Assembly: GCA_017694875.1 (NCBI GenBank)
Contig: JADIMG010000035.1
Location: 1 to 61,964 of the forward strand
Origin: Candidatus Gallipaludibacter merdavium
Lineage (GTDB): Bacteria > Bacteroidota > Bacteroidia > Bacteroidales > Paludibacteraceae
Direction: 5' to 3'
Length of the DNA stretch: 61,964 nucleotides
Made by a program: the position numbers and the translations under genes. Positions within the stretch are counted from its first letter, which is position 1, and every line of letters starts with the position of its first letter. Below, piece after piece: positions 17,018-26,058 of this stretch. A model generated the notes under the pieces. That model did not search any database, had not been told where the DNA came from, and saw nothing but the letters and a program-made list of their open reading frames with translations.

Positions 17018-17811
17018 TGCAGTCTTACTATTGTTGGAGTTGCACCCAAATATTCATTGTAGACTATAACTTCCTGTTTACACTGTCTGATCAAATCTAT
17101 TGCTTCTGCAAAGCAAAAAGCAGAAGCAATGGGAAACAAGCCATACCTAGAGAAAACATTGTATAACAGAATGGCATTGTCAGATGATGCATATTTCATG
17201 CATTCACTCTCTGTCAAACCATGGTTAGGAAAATCGATGGCAGTAACCCGTGCAATTGAACGTTCGCTTTTTTGCGCAGTAATCAAAGTAAAAACGACGC
17301 CAGCCCCATCCTGAATATTCCTAAATAGCCCCATACGCTCCATTATCCTATGTTGCGACGGTGTCTGTTCATCAAAAGCTCCTAATAAGATGCGATTTGA
17401 TGCGCCATCGGCTATATGCATCATTGCATCCAATAAAGCATCTTCAAAACTGTGGCTCCGATTCACAAATGTCACATTATAACAATGATTATGTTTTAGC
17501 AAAGCAATCTGGCTTCCTACCGTATTGAATGTTGACTGAATAAATGGTGTCGGATTCAACAACTTTTCGTTGTTTACGATAAAATTCCGCAAGAAGCGTT
17601 CACTATCTTCAAGGCATCCCCAACCGGTAGCAGTAATAATTGCATCCAGTGAAGAGATTGTATCCACTCCATCCAGACATTCCACAGCAGTGGCAACTGC
17701 TGTCTTGACAATATGACTCATACGACGTCTTAAGGCCGCATCTGGAATCAACAACTTAATATCCGTCGTTATGTCACGATTCGTTTTTATTTTATCCACA
17801 TAGCATTCCAT
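17005..17811 (-). CDS. Ketosynthase-like protein lacking catalytic Cys (chain-length-factor type)
   Basis: The product aligns in style with the shortened ketosynthase family seen beside type II PKS in Bacteroidetes. No active-site Cys in an ACSS-like setting is present and the length is about 268 residues, well short of a full KS. It retains thiolase-fold features such as DAIITATGWGCLEDSERF and STFNTVGSQIALL. In aryl-polyene assembly a KS pairs with an inactive partner that sets chain length, which is the likely role here with the adjacent KS. The frame is open to 17877 inside the upstream gene, but the ATG at 17811, just after that gene's stop, is the better start. Confidence 0.65.
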   Translation of the reverse strand: MECYVDKIKTNRDITTDIKLLIPDAALRRRMSHIVKTAVATAVECLDGVDTISSLDAIITATGWGCLEDSERFLRNFIVNNEKLLNPTPFIQSTFNTVGSQIALLKHNHCYNVTFVNRSHSFEDALLDAMMHIADGASNRILLGAFDEQTPSQHRIMERMGLFRNIQDGAGVVFTLITAQKSERSIARVTAIDFPNHGLTESECMKYASSDNAILLYNVFSRYGLFPIASAFCFAEAIDLIRQCKQEVIVYNEYLGATPTIVRLQCIG

Positions 17812-17815
17812 AAGA

Positions 17816-18991
17816 CTATCTGACAAAAACCAAAGAACTACAATTTCCTCCAAAACCGAAAGAATTTGACAGAACACATTTCACATCAACATTGGGCGTA
17901 TATTGGGTAACAGGTTCTAATCCATAAGACTCCATAGGAGTCTCATAATTGTGATTTGGATACAATATGCCATGCCTAAGAGCCATAACTGACAAGACGG
18001 CTTCCAAACCACCAGCTGCAGCCAAAGTATGTCCAGTAAAACCCTTGGTAGAGCTAAACGGAGGAACATTTTTTCCAAAAAGCCGAATAAAAGCAGCACT
18101 CTCAGAAGCATCATTATTGCCGGTTCCCGTGCCATGCGCATTTATGTAACTGACATCCTGCGGGAACAGCCGAGCAACTTTCAAAGCCTCCTGCATCGCA
18201 TAATAAGCTCCATCACCAGTAGCAGAAGAAGCTGTTTGGTGATAAGCATCATTCTTGTTGGAAAATCCAGCCAAATAGCCATAAAACCAATCTACCTCTT
18301 CTTCCCGTTGCAGCACCAGATAGCCAGCCCCTTCACCCAAGTTCAATCCATTTCGATTATTGTCAAATGGGCGGCAGGGTCTATCATCCAGAATCCTCAA
18401 GGATTCAAAACCATTTACCGTAAACGCACTCAGAGCATCGCATCCACCAACCACCACACAGTCCACAATATTATGTATCAGCAACTTAGTACCATGTATA
18501 ATAGCATTCGCTGCTGATGAGCAGGCAGTACTTATTGTTGTTGTATAAGCATTAATAGTACAATATTTTTTGATAGCTTCAGTACTGGCTGCACAATCAT
18601 GCATCCTCACATCGCGCAACCGTCCAGTTGCATCATTCTCCATGTAGTACTTAAAAAAGTGCTCAGTCAAATCCATACCCCCCACCGAAGTGGAAGAAAC
18701 CAAACCGATTCGTTTTGCCGTATCAACCTTGGCATCCTTCAAAGCTTCTCTAACAGCCAAAATTCCCAACAATGCAGTACGAGAAAGATGTGCTGACAAA
18801 GGGATTTCTGCTAATTCATGAAGTTGTTCATTCGTCAACTGAAGTTCTCCAACCGGCATCTTATGGTCTGTATGAAGTATTCTAGGGAACAATGAAATTC
18901 CACTTTCATCATGTTGAATTGATAGAAGATTTTTGTCTACACCTATTCCCAGTGCAGATACCATTCCAACTCCCGTGACGACAATTCTCAT
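17816..18991 (-). CDS. Beta-ketoacyl-ACP synthase II type (polyene ketosynthase)
   Basis: Catalyses decarboxylative condensation of malonyl-ACP with the growing chain. The 391-residue protein has a complete KS triad: Cys157 in TACSSAANA, His in NAHGTGTGNND and His in GFTGHTLAAAGG. It starts 6 nt after the ACP gene and is followed within 5 nt by the Cys-less KS-like gene, an arrangement suggesting a KS/chain-length-factor heterodimer. It is most like FabF-related ketosynthases of aryl-polyene clusters. Which of the three KS proteins starts or extends the chain cannot be told from sequence. Confidence 0.88.
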   Translation of the reverse strand: MRIVVTGVGMVSALGIGVDKNLLSIQHDESGISLFPRILHTDHKMPVGELQLTNEQLHELAEIPLSAHLSRTALLGILAVREALKDAKVDTAKRIGLVSSTSVGGMDLTEHFFKYYMENDATGRLRDVRMHDCAASTEAIKKYCTINAYTTTISTACSSAANAIIHGTKLLIHNIVDCVVVGGCDALSAFTVNGFESLRILDDRPCRPFDNNRNGLNLGEGAGYLVLQREEEVDWFYGYLAGFSNKNDAYHQTASSATGDGAYYAMQEALKVARLFPQDVSYINAHGTGTGNNDASESAAFIRLFGKNVPPFSSTKGFTGHTLAAAGGLEAVLSVMALRHGILYPNHNYETPMESYGLEPVTQYTPNVDVKCVLSNSFGFGGNCSSLVFVR

Positions 18992-18997
18992 AAATAA

Positions 18998-19252
18998 TTA
19001 GTTACGATGTTGCATAATATATTCAGCAAGTGTTTTCACTGAATAGAAAACCGGTTTTGCTTCTGCTGAATTAGCTAATTTCACCCCATAATATTTTTCT
19101 AAAATTAAGATTACCTCCAAAGCGTCGATAGAATCAAGTCCTAATCCATCACCAAACAAAGGAGCTTCTTCATCAATATCTGCAGGCGTCATTTCCTCTA
19201 AATTTAATTCTTCAATCAAATGTTCTTTTAATTCCTGAATCAATTGTTCCAT
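18998..19252 (-). CDS. Acyl carrier protein
   Basis: An 84-residue acidic four-helix carrier protein. The phosphopantetheine attachment site is Ser41 in GLGLDSIDALEV. It carries either the aryl starter or the growing polyene. The start overlaps the end of the upstream KS fusion gene by 41 nt, an unusually long overlap in this operon, with no better internal start visible. It is the second of two ACPs; aryl-polyene systems typically use two with distinct roles. Confidence 0.92.
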   Translation of the reverse strand: MEQLIQELKEHLIEELNLEEMTPADIDEEAPLFGDGLGLDSIDALEVILILEKYYGVKLANSAEAKPVFYSVKTLAEYIMQHRN

Positions 19253-20912
19253 TGTATATTTTCTTTAAAAGTTTAACATTCACATTCCAATGTCCCTTGA
19301 GATATTCGCACCAACCACAAATAACCACATCAGCATGATTGTTAACTATAAGACTACGTGCATATCTCTCAGCTATTCCAGAATCTTGATTCTCTATAAA
19401 AAATGTATTATCACCTTGCATTTTATGTCGTATACATATTTCCCCAGCTGAAACATTGGGCAATGTATATACAAAAACCGCAGGTGAAGTTCCTTCCGGT
19501 AGCCGCTTATTCAAAATTTGTTGATGACTCCAATCCGAATCCAATGAAGCCGACCTGTTAGCCAATATAATCGCCCTACGCGTTGGTTCTACTTCTTCAA
19601 AACCTTCAATGGCCAACAATTTTTCTACAGCAACATAAAGAGCTTTGCTCATGTCACTCATCTTGTAGAATTTCATATTGTCTTCGCCCAATGACTTAAA
19701 TAGGGTACGGATATACTCCGCAAATGGACGATCTGAAGCTGGCAATTGATAATGCGCTACTACTTGGGGTACAGAAACTTGTCCTTCACGAAATGTATCA
19801 CGCATTTTCATATCCAACACAATTGCAGCATTGCAACCACCAAATCCAGATGCCGTTTTCAAACAACATTGTTGTGTAAAACGTTGGCATTCAGGCGATA
19901 CCTTCAAATTCCATGAAGCATCTGAGGCAATAAGATTTTTCGTACCCAAAAGGAACCCCAAGCGGAGTTCCTCCATACACACAATTGCCTCCACCACCCC
20001 TGATGCACCAAGAGTATGCCCAATGTATCCTTTGATGCCATTCAATGGTTTTAAGGCTAATCCAGCCCAAGCAATCGCCTTGCTTTCCATCTCATCATTA
20101 TATCGGGTAGCCGTTCCGTGTGCATTCACGAATCCAACATCTTCACTCGTAACACCCGCCTCAGCCAAAGCATTCATCATCGCATAGTACAATCCATCGC
20201 CAGTTCGGGACGGACCTGAAATATGGTTGGCATCATTACTAATTGCACCTCCTGACAAATAGATATAAGGTTTTTCAGCCTGAGTGGGTTCCACAGACAA
20301 TACAACAGCACCACAAGCTTCTCCCAATGTCAAACCATCGCGTTCAGCATCATATGGTTTACATGGATTGGAACTAACCGACTTGAAAGAAGCAAACCCC
20401 GATGTTATAAATTCGCTCAAAACATCACATCCAACAACAATTGCATGTTTACATGCTCCCGAAAGCAATCTATCACGTGCAATAACAAAAGCAGATACAC
20501 CCGATATACATGCATTGGAAATAACAATCGGTTGGTTGTAGCTGTTGAAATAATCCGCTATAGTTTGTGCAGAGGTGTACAAAAAAGCCTGTTCTGGGAT
20601 ATCGTTGCTATTGTCTGCCAACAACTCAACATTTCCTTTGGTGGTGGAAATGACAAGTTGACAATCTTCATTGGAAAGATGCAGACCCGATTGAAGCAAC
20701 ACATTAGAAATTTGTTCGATAACCATTGATTCAAAACGCGTAAAACCCTTCATACTTTTTATAGAGGAAGAACCTACATACATTTTGAAAGTATCGTTAT
20801 ATTTCAAACCCGATACATTACTACGCATAGCTACCAATGTCTCGTTTTTATCACCAAGACATGTCCGCATGGCAGTAGCACCGACATAAATATTTATTTT
20901 TTTGTTAGCCAT
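19212..20912 (-). CDS. Beta-ketoacyl synthase with extra C-terminal domain
   Basis: The first about 375 residues form a KS domain with Cys in SNACISGVSAF, His in NAHGTATRYND and His in KGYIGHTLGASG, so it should be catalytically competent. A further about 190 residues follow the normal KS end. They look like the small KS-like proteins often encoded beside such enzymes (motifs YKMSDMSKALYVA and ILANRSASLDSDW), here fused in one chain. The start MANKKINIYVG at 20912 overlaps the thioesterase stop; a Met four codons upstream is possible. The fusion may tie a condensing enzyme to its partner subunit. Confidence 0.75.
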   Translation of the reverse strand: MANKKINIYVGATAMRTCLGDKNETLVAMRSNVSGLKYNDTFKMYVGSSSIKSMKGFTRFESMVIEQISNVLLQSGLHLSNEDCQLVISTTKGNVELLADNSNDIPEQAFLYTSAQTIADYFNSYNQPIVISNACISGVSAFVIARDRLLSGACKHAIVVGCDVLSEFITSGFASFKSVSSNPCKPYDAERDGLTLGEACGAVVLSVEPTQAEKPYIYLSGGAISNDANHISGPSRTGDGLYYAMMNALAEAGVTSEDVGFVNAHGTATRYNDEMESKAIAWAGLALKPLNGIKGYIGHTLGASGVVEAIVCMEELRLGFLLGTKNLIASDASWNLKVSPECQRFTQQCCLKTASGFGGCNAAIVLDMKMRDTFREGQVSVPQVVAHYQLPASDRPFAEYIRTLFKSLGEDNMKFYKMSDMSKALYVAVEKLLAIEGFEEVEPTRRAIILANRSASLDSDWSHQQILNKRLPEGTSPAVFVYTLPNVSAGEICIRHKMQGDNTFFIENQDSGIAERYARSLIVNNHADVVICGWCEYLKGHWNVNVKLLKKIYNGTIDSGIKRTFD

Positions 20913-21349
20913 CGTTTCTTCCATTCTTCATAAAAAACAGGATTGGTCAACTCCATATCTCCTTTTCCATTAATAAAAACCTGAACAGAACTTCCTCTTG
21001 CAACCAAGGCCCCATCACTTTGTCGACGAATAATATACTCAAAACAGATTTTTGCAGCGGCCGTTTCCATAAAGCGGGTTTCTATGACAGCTACATCATT
21101 TACTTTCAATGGGGATATGTACTGAACTTGCAAATCCACAATGGGAGCCGTGTAGCCGTTAGCAAAAAAATCCATATATCCAAGACCTGGAAATTCACGG
21201 CCAAATTCTTCCCTACCATCCTCAAAATAGCGTACATACTCACCATGCCAAACCACCCGCATTGAATCAACCTCACTAAATCGCACCAATATTTTAGTTG
21301 TAGAACTTAGAGATGGCAACAGGATTCCTATTTTTCGATTACGCTTCAT
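20894..21349 (-). CDS. Hot-dog acyl-CoA/ACP thioesterase
   Basis: Resembles 4-hydroxybenzoyl-CoA thioesterases. The conserved region is VRFSEVDSMRVVWHGEYVRYF near residues 22-42, with the active-site Asp in EVDSMRVV and the helix that carries the family YFE motif. At 151 residues it is full length. It would release the finished or aberrant polyene chain from ACP, the role of the thioesterase in aryl-polyene clusters. It overlaps the dehydratase gene upstream by 11 nt and the KS fusion downstream. Confidence 0.85.
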   Translation of the reverse strand: MKRNRKIGILLPSLSSTTKILVRFSEVDSMRVVWHGEYVRYFEDGREEFGREFPGLGYMDFFANGYTAPIVDLQVQYISPLKVNDVAVIETRFMETAAAKICFEYIIRRQSDGALVARGSSVQVFINGKGDMELTNPVFYEEWKKRWLTKK

Positions 21350-21755
21350 TGGTTTCTAAAAATATTTTCATTTTACTAGACGCTACCAACTCGTTTTCCA
21401 CGTAGCAATGAGCCTGAATAAGTGTAATATTCAATACTTCCGTTATAATTTCAATATCAGTCACTATCAAATCCCCTTTTTTAGGATTAGACAATAGTAT
21501 GAAATCATTCACAGCACCAATATACCCAATCGGAATCGGTAGATTCTTATGCTTAAAGATGAATCCAACCCGTGCAGCAGCAGACTGGGCGATATGTTCT
21601 ATCAATCCACATTCCGTCAATAGTCCATCATTAACAAAAATATTCTCCTCTTTGACTAGCAGACGGGTTTTAGAATGATTACCCTCCATACCCATGAACT
21701 CATCTACCATAATAATAGGAGCCCTTTGTGGAATAAGATCTACTATATTATCCAT
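21339..21755 (-). CDS. Second hot-dog dehydratase-like protein
   Basis: A 138-residue single hot-dog domain of the kind found as the second dehydratase in aryl-polyene clusters. It begins MDNIVDLIPQRAPIIMVDEF; the central helix LIEHIAQSAAARVGF supplies the expected acidic residue (Glu in LIEH). The GHFP-type His loop of FabZ is not evident, so it may work with the other dehydratase or have lost independent activity. It overlaps the methyltransferase gene by 8 nt and the thioesterase gene by 11 nt. Confidence 0.7.
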   Translation of the reverse strand: MDNIVDLIPQRAPIIMVDEFMGMEGNHSKTRLLVKEENIFVNDGLLTECGLIEHIAQSAAARVGFIFKHKNLPIPIGYIGAVNDFILLSNPKKGDLIVTDIEIITEVLNITLIQAHCYVENELVASSKMKIFLETNEA

Positions 21756-22848
21756 TTCTTTTTTTACAAATCATTATAGAATGTCCCAAGCCCAGATTAT
21801 CTACAATTCTTTCAAGCTCAAGACCACTCTCATTCAGACACCGTATCATATCATCCGAATGATACATTTTGCTGTTGCCATTTGCCAATGCAGTAAAATA
21901 CACACTAGTCAAGGTCAGACAATAAGCAGCTGTCTCATATTTCTGCCTATCCCAAAAAGTTTCCATCACATAGAGTCGTGAATGTTCATCCATTGACTCT
22001 GCGGCACGGCGACAGATACTCACAATTTCAGATTCAGAAAAACAATTCAAGAACTGACTCATCCATATTACATCAAACGCAGGCGTCGGAAACTTGACAT
22101 TCTCGTCCAACAAATTACATCCATATCCATGAATCCGTTCTGCTCCATCTTTGCCTGCAATCTGTTTATACATCATCTCAAGCTGTTGGGGCAAATCCAT
22201 TATAGTCACTTCAACCTCCCTATTATAGCCGACACAGCGCAATGCCCAGCGACCAGTATTTCCTCCCACATCCAACAATCGCTTTACAGGCCTCTCTCCA
22301 TCAAACACAATATTTAATGCGGCAGCAAAAGATTCATCCGAATAAAAATGGTCGAAAGCAAACCAGCTTTTTTTCACTTGCTCTGGCAAACTTGATAAAC
22401 CTTCATATATTGTAGACCAGTTACCAAATACCTGCAGGCCTGCTGGCCTTCCTTCCAACAAAGCCTCTTCCAAATAAAAAAGCCCCCAATAGTTAACATC
22501 ATGATTAAAATCCATGTTCACCTTAACCATTGGATCATTCAGCAAAAACCAACCTGCCTTTGAAAGAAAAAACTTATCATCCTTTGTCAAAACCGTCCCT
22601 ATCGACAAAGAAGCTTCTAAAAGAACTTGTACAGCATAATTACTCAGTCTTGTGTGCATCACCACTTCTTGCTGAGACACACCTTCATAGTGATTGGACA
22701 GGTATTCAAAAATACCAAATTTCACCATTAAACGAGAAACTTGAAAAACAATAGGCCCAAATGAGATTTCTTGAGCAAGCCGTTGTGCTTCCAAAGCAGT
22801 TTTCTGTTCTTTCGAATAAATTTCTGCTATAGGTTGTGCTAGTTTCAT
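21748..22848 (-). CDS. SAM-dependent O-methyltransferase (family 2 type)
   Basis: Predicted to methylate a hydroxyl, most likely on the aryl head group. Residues about 25-110 form the winged-helix dimerisation region typical of plant-like and polyketide O-methyltransferases (VLLEASLSIGTV). The SAM-binding loop LLDVGGNTGRWAL lies near residue 190. DVIWMSQFLNCFSESEIVSI follows, where family members keep the catalytic His; here a Gln or Ser occupies that stretch. The missing His may point to a changed mechanism or substrate. It starts 6 nt after the acyltransferase gene. Confidence 0.8.
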   Translation of the reverse strand: MKLAQPIAEIYSKEQKTALEAQRLAQEISFGPIVFQVSRLMVKFGIFEYLSNHYEGVSQQEVVMHTRLSNYAVQVLLEASLSIGTVLTKDDKFFLSKAGWFLLNDPMVKVNMDFNHDVNYWGLFYLEEALLEGRPAGLQVFGNWSTIYEGLSSLPEQVKKSWFAFDHFYSDESFAAALNIVFDGERPVKRLLDVGGNTGRWALRCVGYNREVEVTIMDLPQQLEMMYKQIAGKDGAERIHGYGCNLLDENVKFPTPAFDVIWMSQFLNCFSESEIVSICRRAAESMDEHSRLYVMETFWDRQKYETAAYCLTLTSVYFTALANGNSKMYHSDDMIRCLNESGLELERIVDNLGLGHSIMICKKRNG

Positions 22849-22854
22849 AATATA

Positions 22855-23757
22855 TTATACTTTCTTGTCAGAATTCCAAAAATCATAAAAATTAAACCAT
22901 TGCCTTGGATAAGTCTTTATTATTCTTTCCAAAGACTTCACATATTGTTTTTGAAGATTCTCTGGGGTATTTCTTTTTCCCATCTGAGGTTCTTCAAAAA
23001 TAAACCTATATGTACAATGCGGTTCTCGCATTGCATAATAAAAAACAACAGGTACATTACATTTACTTGCAATCTTAAATAACCCTAGAGGAAATAAAGC
23101 CAATTGTCCCATAAATTCTACTGGAGCAATATTATCCGTTTTCATAAATCTATCACCATTGAAACAAATGTATTCACCATTATTCAAGGCTATTTTCATC
23201 TGTATCATCGCATCCAAGATACCTTCATTGAGCGCTATAATTTTAAAATCATTCTTTCGTTCTGTATTTTTATTAAGAACCTCCTTAATATTCTGGTGCT
23301 CGGCATCAAGCATGAGAATATTTATTTTCCTACCATAAACACCAAAAAAGGTTGCTCCTGCCTCCCAGCAACCGACGTGAGCACCAATCATCACCACACC
23401 AGTTCCTTTATTAAGAACATCTAAAAATCGGTCATAATTATCAAATTGATACCGATAGTAAGAGGACAAACCCGCTTGCATCGCAATTTTATCAATAAGT
23501 GTCTGACCAAAAACATAATAATGACAGTATAGTTCTTTTAAAGCAGAAAAAAGACCTTTTCCCCTTATTTTCCGATTATATAACCAGATTGCTTTTGTTG
23601 CTTTGGGAGCAAAAGGTATAAAATACACTACAATTAAAGCCAGAAACGCATAAGCACATCTAACTCCTAAGTGCCGAATAACACTTATAAAGAATTGATA
23701 CCCACATTTTCCTCCTCGGGATTTACCACTCCAGTTCGTGTCAACATTATCAGCCAT
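22855..23757 (-). CDS. LpxL/HtrB-type lipid acyltransferase
   Basis: Inner-membrane acyltransferase of the late lipid A family, which uses acyl-ACP to acylate a lipid. One membrane helix lies near residues 30-55. The catalytic HX4(D/E) motif is visible as MIGAHVGCWEAG. Later family features include CFNGDRFMKTD and a C-terminal QWFNFYDFW. The best start is 23757, giving an ATGGCTGA overlap with the stop of the ACP gene just upstream. The tight coupling suggests the acyl donor is polyene-ACP itself, joining the pigment to a lipid. Confidence 0.82.
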   Translation of the reverse strand: MADNVDTNWSGKSRGGKCGYQFFISVIRHLGVRCAYAFLALIVVYFIPFAPKATKAIWLYNRKIRGKGLFSALKELYCHYYVFGQTLIDKIAMQAGLSSYYRYQFDNYDRFLDVLNKGTGVVMIGAHVGCWEAGATFFGVYGRKINILMLDAEHQNIKEVLNKNTERKNDFKIIALNEGILDAMIQMKIALNNGEYICFNGDRFMKTDNIAPVEFMGQLALFPLGLFKIASKCNVPVVFYYAMREPHCTYRFIFEEPQMGKRNTPENLQKQYVKSLERIIKTYPRQWFNFYDFWNSDKKV

Positions 23758-23995
23758 TAATTTTACGATTGAGCAATTCGTAAAAGTTCTCAAATGTCTT
23801 TATACCAACAAAATCCTGTCCTGTAAGCGTAACGCCAAAATTTTGCTCTATTAGCACAACAACATCCACCAAATCAAGACTATCGAGTCCTAATGTTTCT
23901 TTTAAAGACGCATCAGGAGTAATATCAGCAACATCAATTTCAAATTCTTCTGCAAGCACAACACTTGCTTTTTCCATAATTTCTTCTAAAGTCAT
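23750..23995 (-). CDS. Acyl carrier protein
   Basis: An 81-residue ACP with Ser39 in LGLDSLDLVDVV as the phosphopantetheine site. It overlaps the acyltransferase start by 8 nt and is 90 nt downstream of the KS gene, the longest gap inside the first part of the operon. It could carry the aryl starter for the first KS or deliver the finished chain to the acyltransferase. Confidence 0.92.
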   Translation of the reverse strand: MTLEEIMEKASVVLAEEFEIDVADITPDASLKETLGLDSLDLVDVVVLIEQNFGVTLTGQDFVGIKTFENFYELLNRKING

Positions 23996-24085
23996 ATTTC
24001 TTATTTTGTAGTTTATTTATATTATTCATTAGCATTCAAGCCGATACCAAAATAAAGACTTGAGTACATACAATTTACCAAACAG

Positions 24086-25309
24086 CTATCTTAACTTTCT
24101 TATTACCAATGTAGAATTTGTACCTCCAAATCCAAATGAATTACTCAGAAAAGTATCAAATTTCACATCGATTCTACGAGTAGGTATATTAATTTTTGCA
24201 GATGCCTCATCAGGTTCTTCAAAGTTTAAATTTGCAGCAATAAAATCGTGCTGCATCATTAACATAGAATAAACCACCTCACTTGCACCTGCCATCCACA
24301 TTTCATGGCCAGTAAGCGATTTTGTCGAAGCCACATACGGCTTACAGGTTCCAAAAACTTCGGCGATAGCCTTTGCTTCATTAAAATCTCCTATTGGTGT
24401 CGATGTAGCGTGAGCATTTACATATTTAATGTCACTAATATCAATCTGAGCATCGCGAATTGCCATCAACAAGGAACGCTTTGGTCCATCTACATTCGGG
24501 ACCGATATATGATGACCATTGGATGAAAAACCATACCCCACAATCTCCCCCAAAATAGTTGCCCCCCTTTTTACTGCCGACTGGTAACTTTCAAGAACAA
24601 GCGTTGCAGCCCCACCACTCGGTACAAGACCATCACGATGCCTATCAAAAGGTCTTGAAGCCTTGCTTGGTTCATCCATACGCATAGAGAAAGCATTTAA
24701 AGCGTCAAAATTTCCCACCGAGTATTTATTAACCTCCTCAGCTCCACCACATATAACACACTCTTGTAAACCTTGTTTAATCAATAAGTAGCCCATACCA
24801 ATTGCATGTGAACCACTCGCACATGCTCCTGCAATAGTAAAATTAATGCCCCTTAAATTAAATATGGTTGACAAATTCATTGTTACAGTTGAGTTCATGG
24901 ATTGAAATATGTTTCCTGAACCTACTAAAACTGTATTTTTTTTCTCTCGAATAACATCTACACCACTAATAACTGCTTCTGCACTACTATCATTGCCATA
25001 CAGGATCCCGACTTCATTGTTAAGCAAATAGTCCTTATCAATACCTGCTTGCTCAAGAGCTTCCACAGTTGCTACATAGGCATATTGTCCATGTTCTGAC
25101 AAGCACAATCTCTGACGACGGTCAAGCAGCCCTTTCAAATCAGGCTTTTCTAATATACCACACAAAGATGACCGATATCCCATTTCTTTCCGTTCCGGTG
25201 CAAGACCAATACCAGATCGTCCTTCGTACAAAGAACGTACAACTTCATTTTTATTTTTCCCAATACAGGAGTAGATGCCCATTCCTGTTATTACTACTCT
25301 ATCTGCCAT
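24086..25309 (-). CDS. Beta-ketoacyl-ACP synthase (FabF-like)
   Basis: A 407-residue ketosynthase with Cys163 in AGACASGSHAIG, His in NAHATSTPIGDF and His in SLTGHEMWMAGA. It lies one nucleotide after the ketoreductase gene and next to an ACP. As the first KS of the operon it is a candidate for priming condensation on the aryl starter, but that is inferred from position only. The C-terminal GFGGTNSTLVI block is intact, so the enzyme should be active. Confidence 0.88.
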   Translation of the reverse strand: MADRVVITGMGIYSCIGKNKNEVVRSLYEGRSGIGLAPERKEMGYRSSLCGILEKPDLKGLLDRRQRLCLSEHGQYAYVATVEALEQAGIDKDYLLNNEVGILYGNDSSAEAVISGVDVIREKKNTVLVGSGNIFQSMNSTVTMNLSTIFNLRGINFTIAGACASGSHAIGMGYLLIKQGLQECVICGGAEEVNKYSVGNFDALNAFSMRMDEPSKASRPFDRHRDGLVPSGGAATLVLESYQSAVKRGATILGEIVGYGFSSNGHHISVPNVDGPKRSLLMAIRDAQIDISDIKYVNAHATSTPIGDFNEAKAIAEVFGTCKPYVASTKSLTGHEMWMAGASEVVYSMLMMQHDFIAANLNFEEPDEASAKINIPTRRIDVKFDTFLSNSFGFGGTNSTLVIRKLR

Positions 25310-25310
25310 A

Positions 25311-26048
25311 TTAAGTATAAATTCCTCCGTTTATTGATATTACTTCTCCTGTGATATACGCAGCCGCGTCTGACACTAAGAAAGCAACAAGCTCAGCCAC
25401 TTCTGCAGGTTCTCCAAAACGTCCAACAGGCACTATTTTTTTTAATTCCATTTCATTCAAGTCTGCAGTCATGTCGCTCTTGATAAAGCCAGGCGCCACT
25501 GCATTTACCGTAACTCGTTTTTTAGCAACCTCTTGAGCCAAAGCCTTTGTTGCTGCAATCACCCCACCCTTTGCTGCTGAATAATTTGTCTGTCCAGGCA
25601 TACCTTTAATTCCAGACAAGGAGACTATATTTACAATTCGCCCCCATTTGTTTACCAACATATCTTTTAACAATGGCCGCGTCACATTAAAAAAACCATC
25701 TAATGAGATTGATATAACATTCCGCCAATCCTCCTCAGGCATCCACATCAACAAATTATCTTTACGGATACCTGCATTATTTACTAAAACAGATATATAT
25801 TCTTTTTCATGCCGAGATTTCCACAATGCTATAGCATCTAAAGTTGCCTTTCCATCTTTCACATCAAAAGGCAACAACTCAGCTATCCCTCCAGCACTCA
25901 CAATTTCTTCAAACGTTTCCTGAGCCGCACCTGCATTAGTGACGTAATTAATAATTACAGCATAACCACGCTTTGCCAATAACTTTGCTATCGCACAACC
26001 AATTCCTCTACTAGCCCCAGTTATTAATGCATACTTGATTTCATTCAT
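25311..26048 (-). CDS. fabG: 3-oxoacyl-ACP reductase (FabG-like SDR)
   Basis: Short-chain dehydrogenase that reduces the 3-keto group after each condensation. The NADPH-binding motif TGASRGIGCAIA lies at residues 10-21, and the NNAG motif appears as LVNNAGIR. The catalytic Ser-Tyr-Lys set is in IVSLSGIKG and YSAAKGGV. The 245-residue length is standard. It is the only ketoreductase in the operon, so it should serve every elongation cycle. It lies 10 nt after the ammonia-lyase gene. Confidence 0.92.
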   Translation of the reverse strand: MNEIKYALITGASRGIGCAIAKLLAKRGYAVIINYVTNAGAAQETFEEIVSAGGIAELLPFDVKDGKATLDAIALWKSRHEKEYISVLVNNAGIRKDNLLMWMPEEDWRNVISISLDGFFNVTRPLLKDMLVNKWGRIVNIVSLSGIKGMPGQTNYSAAKGGVIAATKALAQEVAKKRVTVNAVAPGFIKSDMTADLNEMELKKIVPVGRFGEPAEVAELVAFLVSDAAAYITGEVISINGGIYT

Positions 26049-26058
26049 ATTTCTATCA

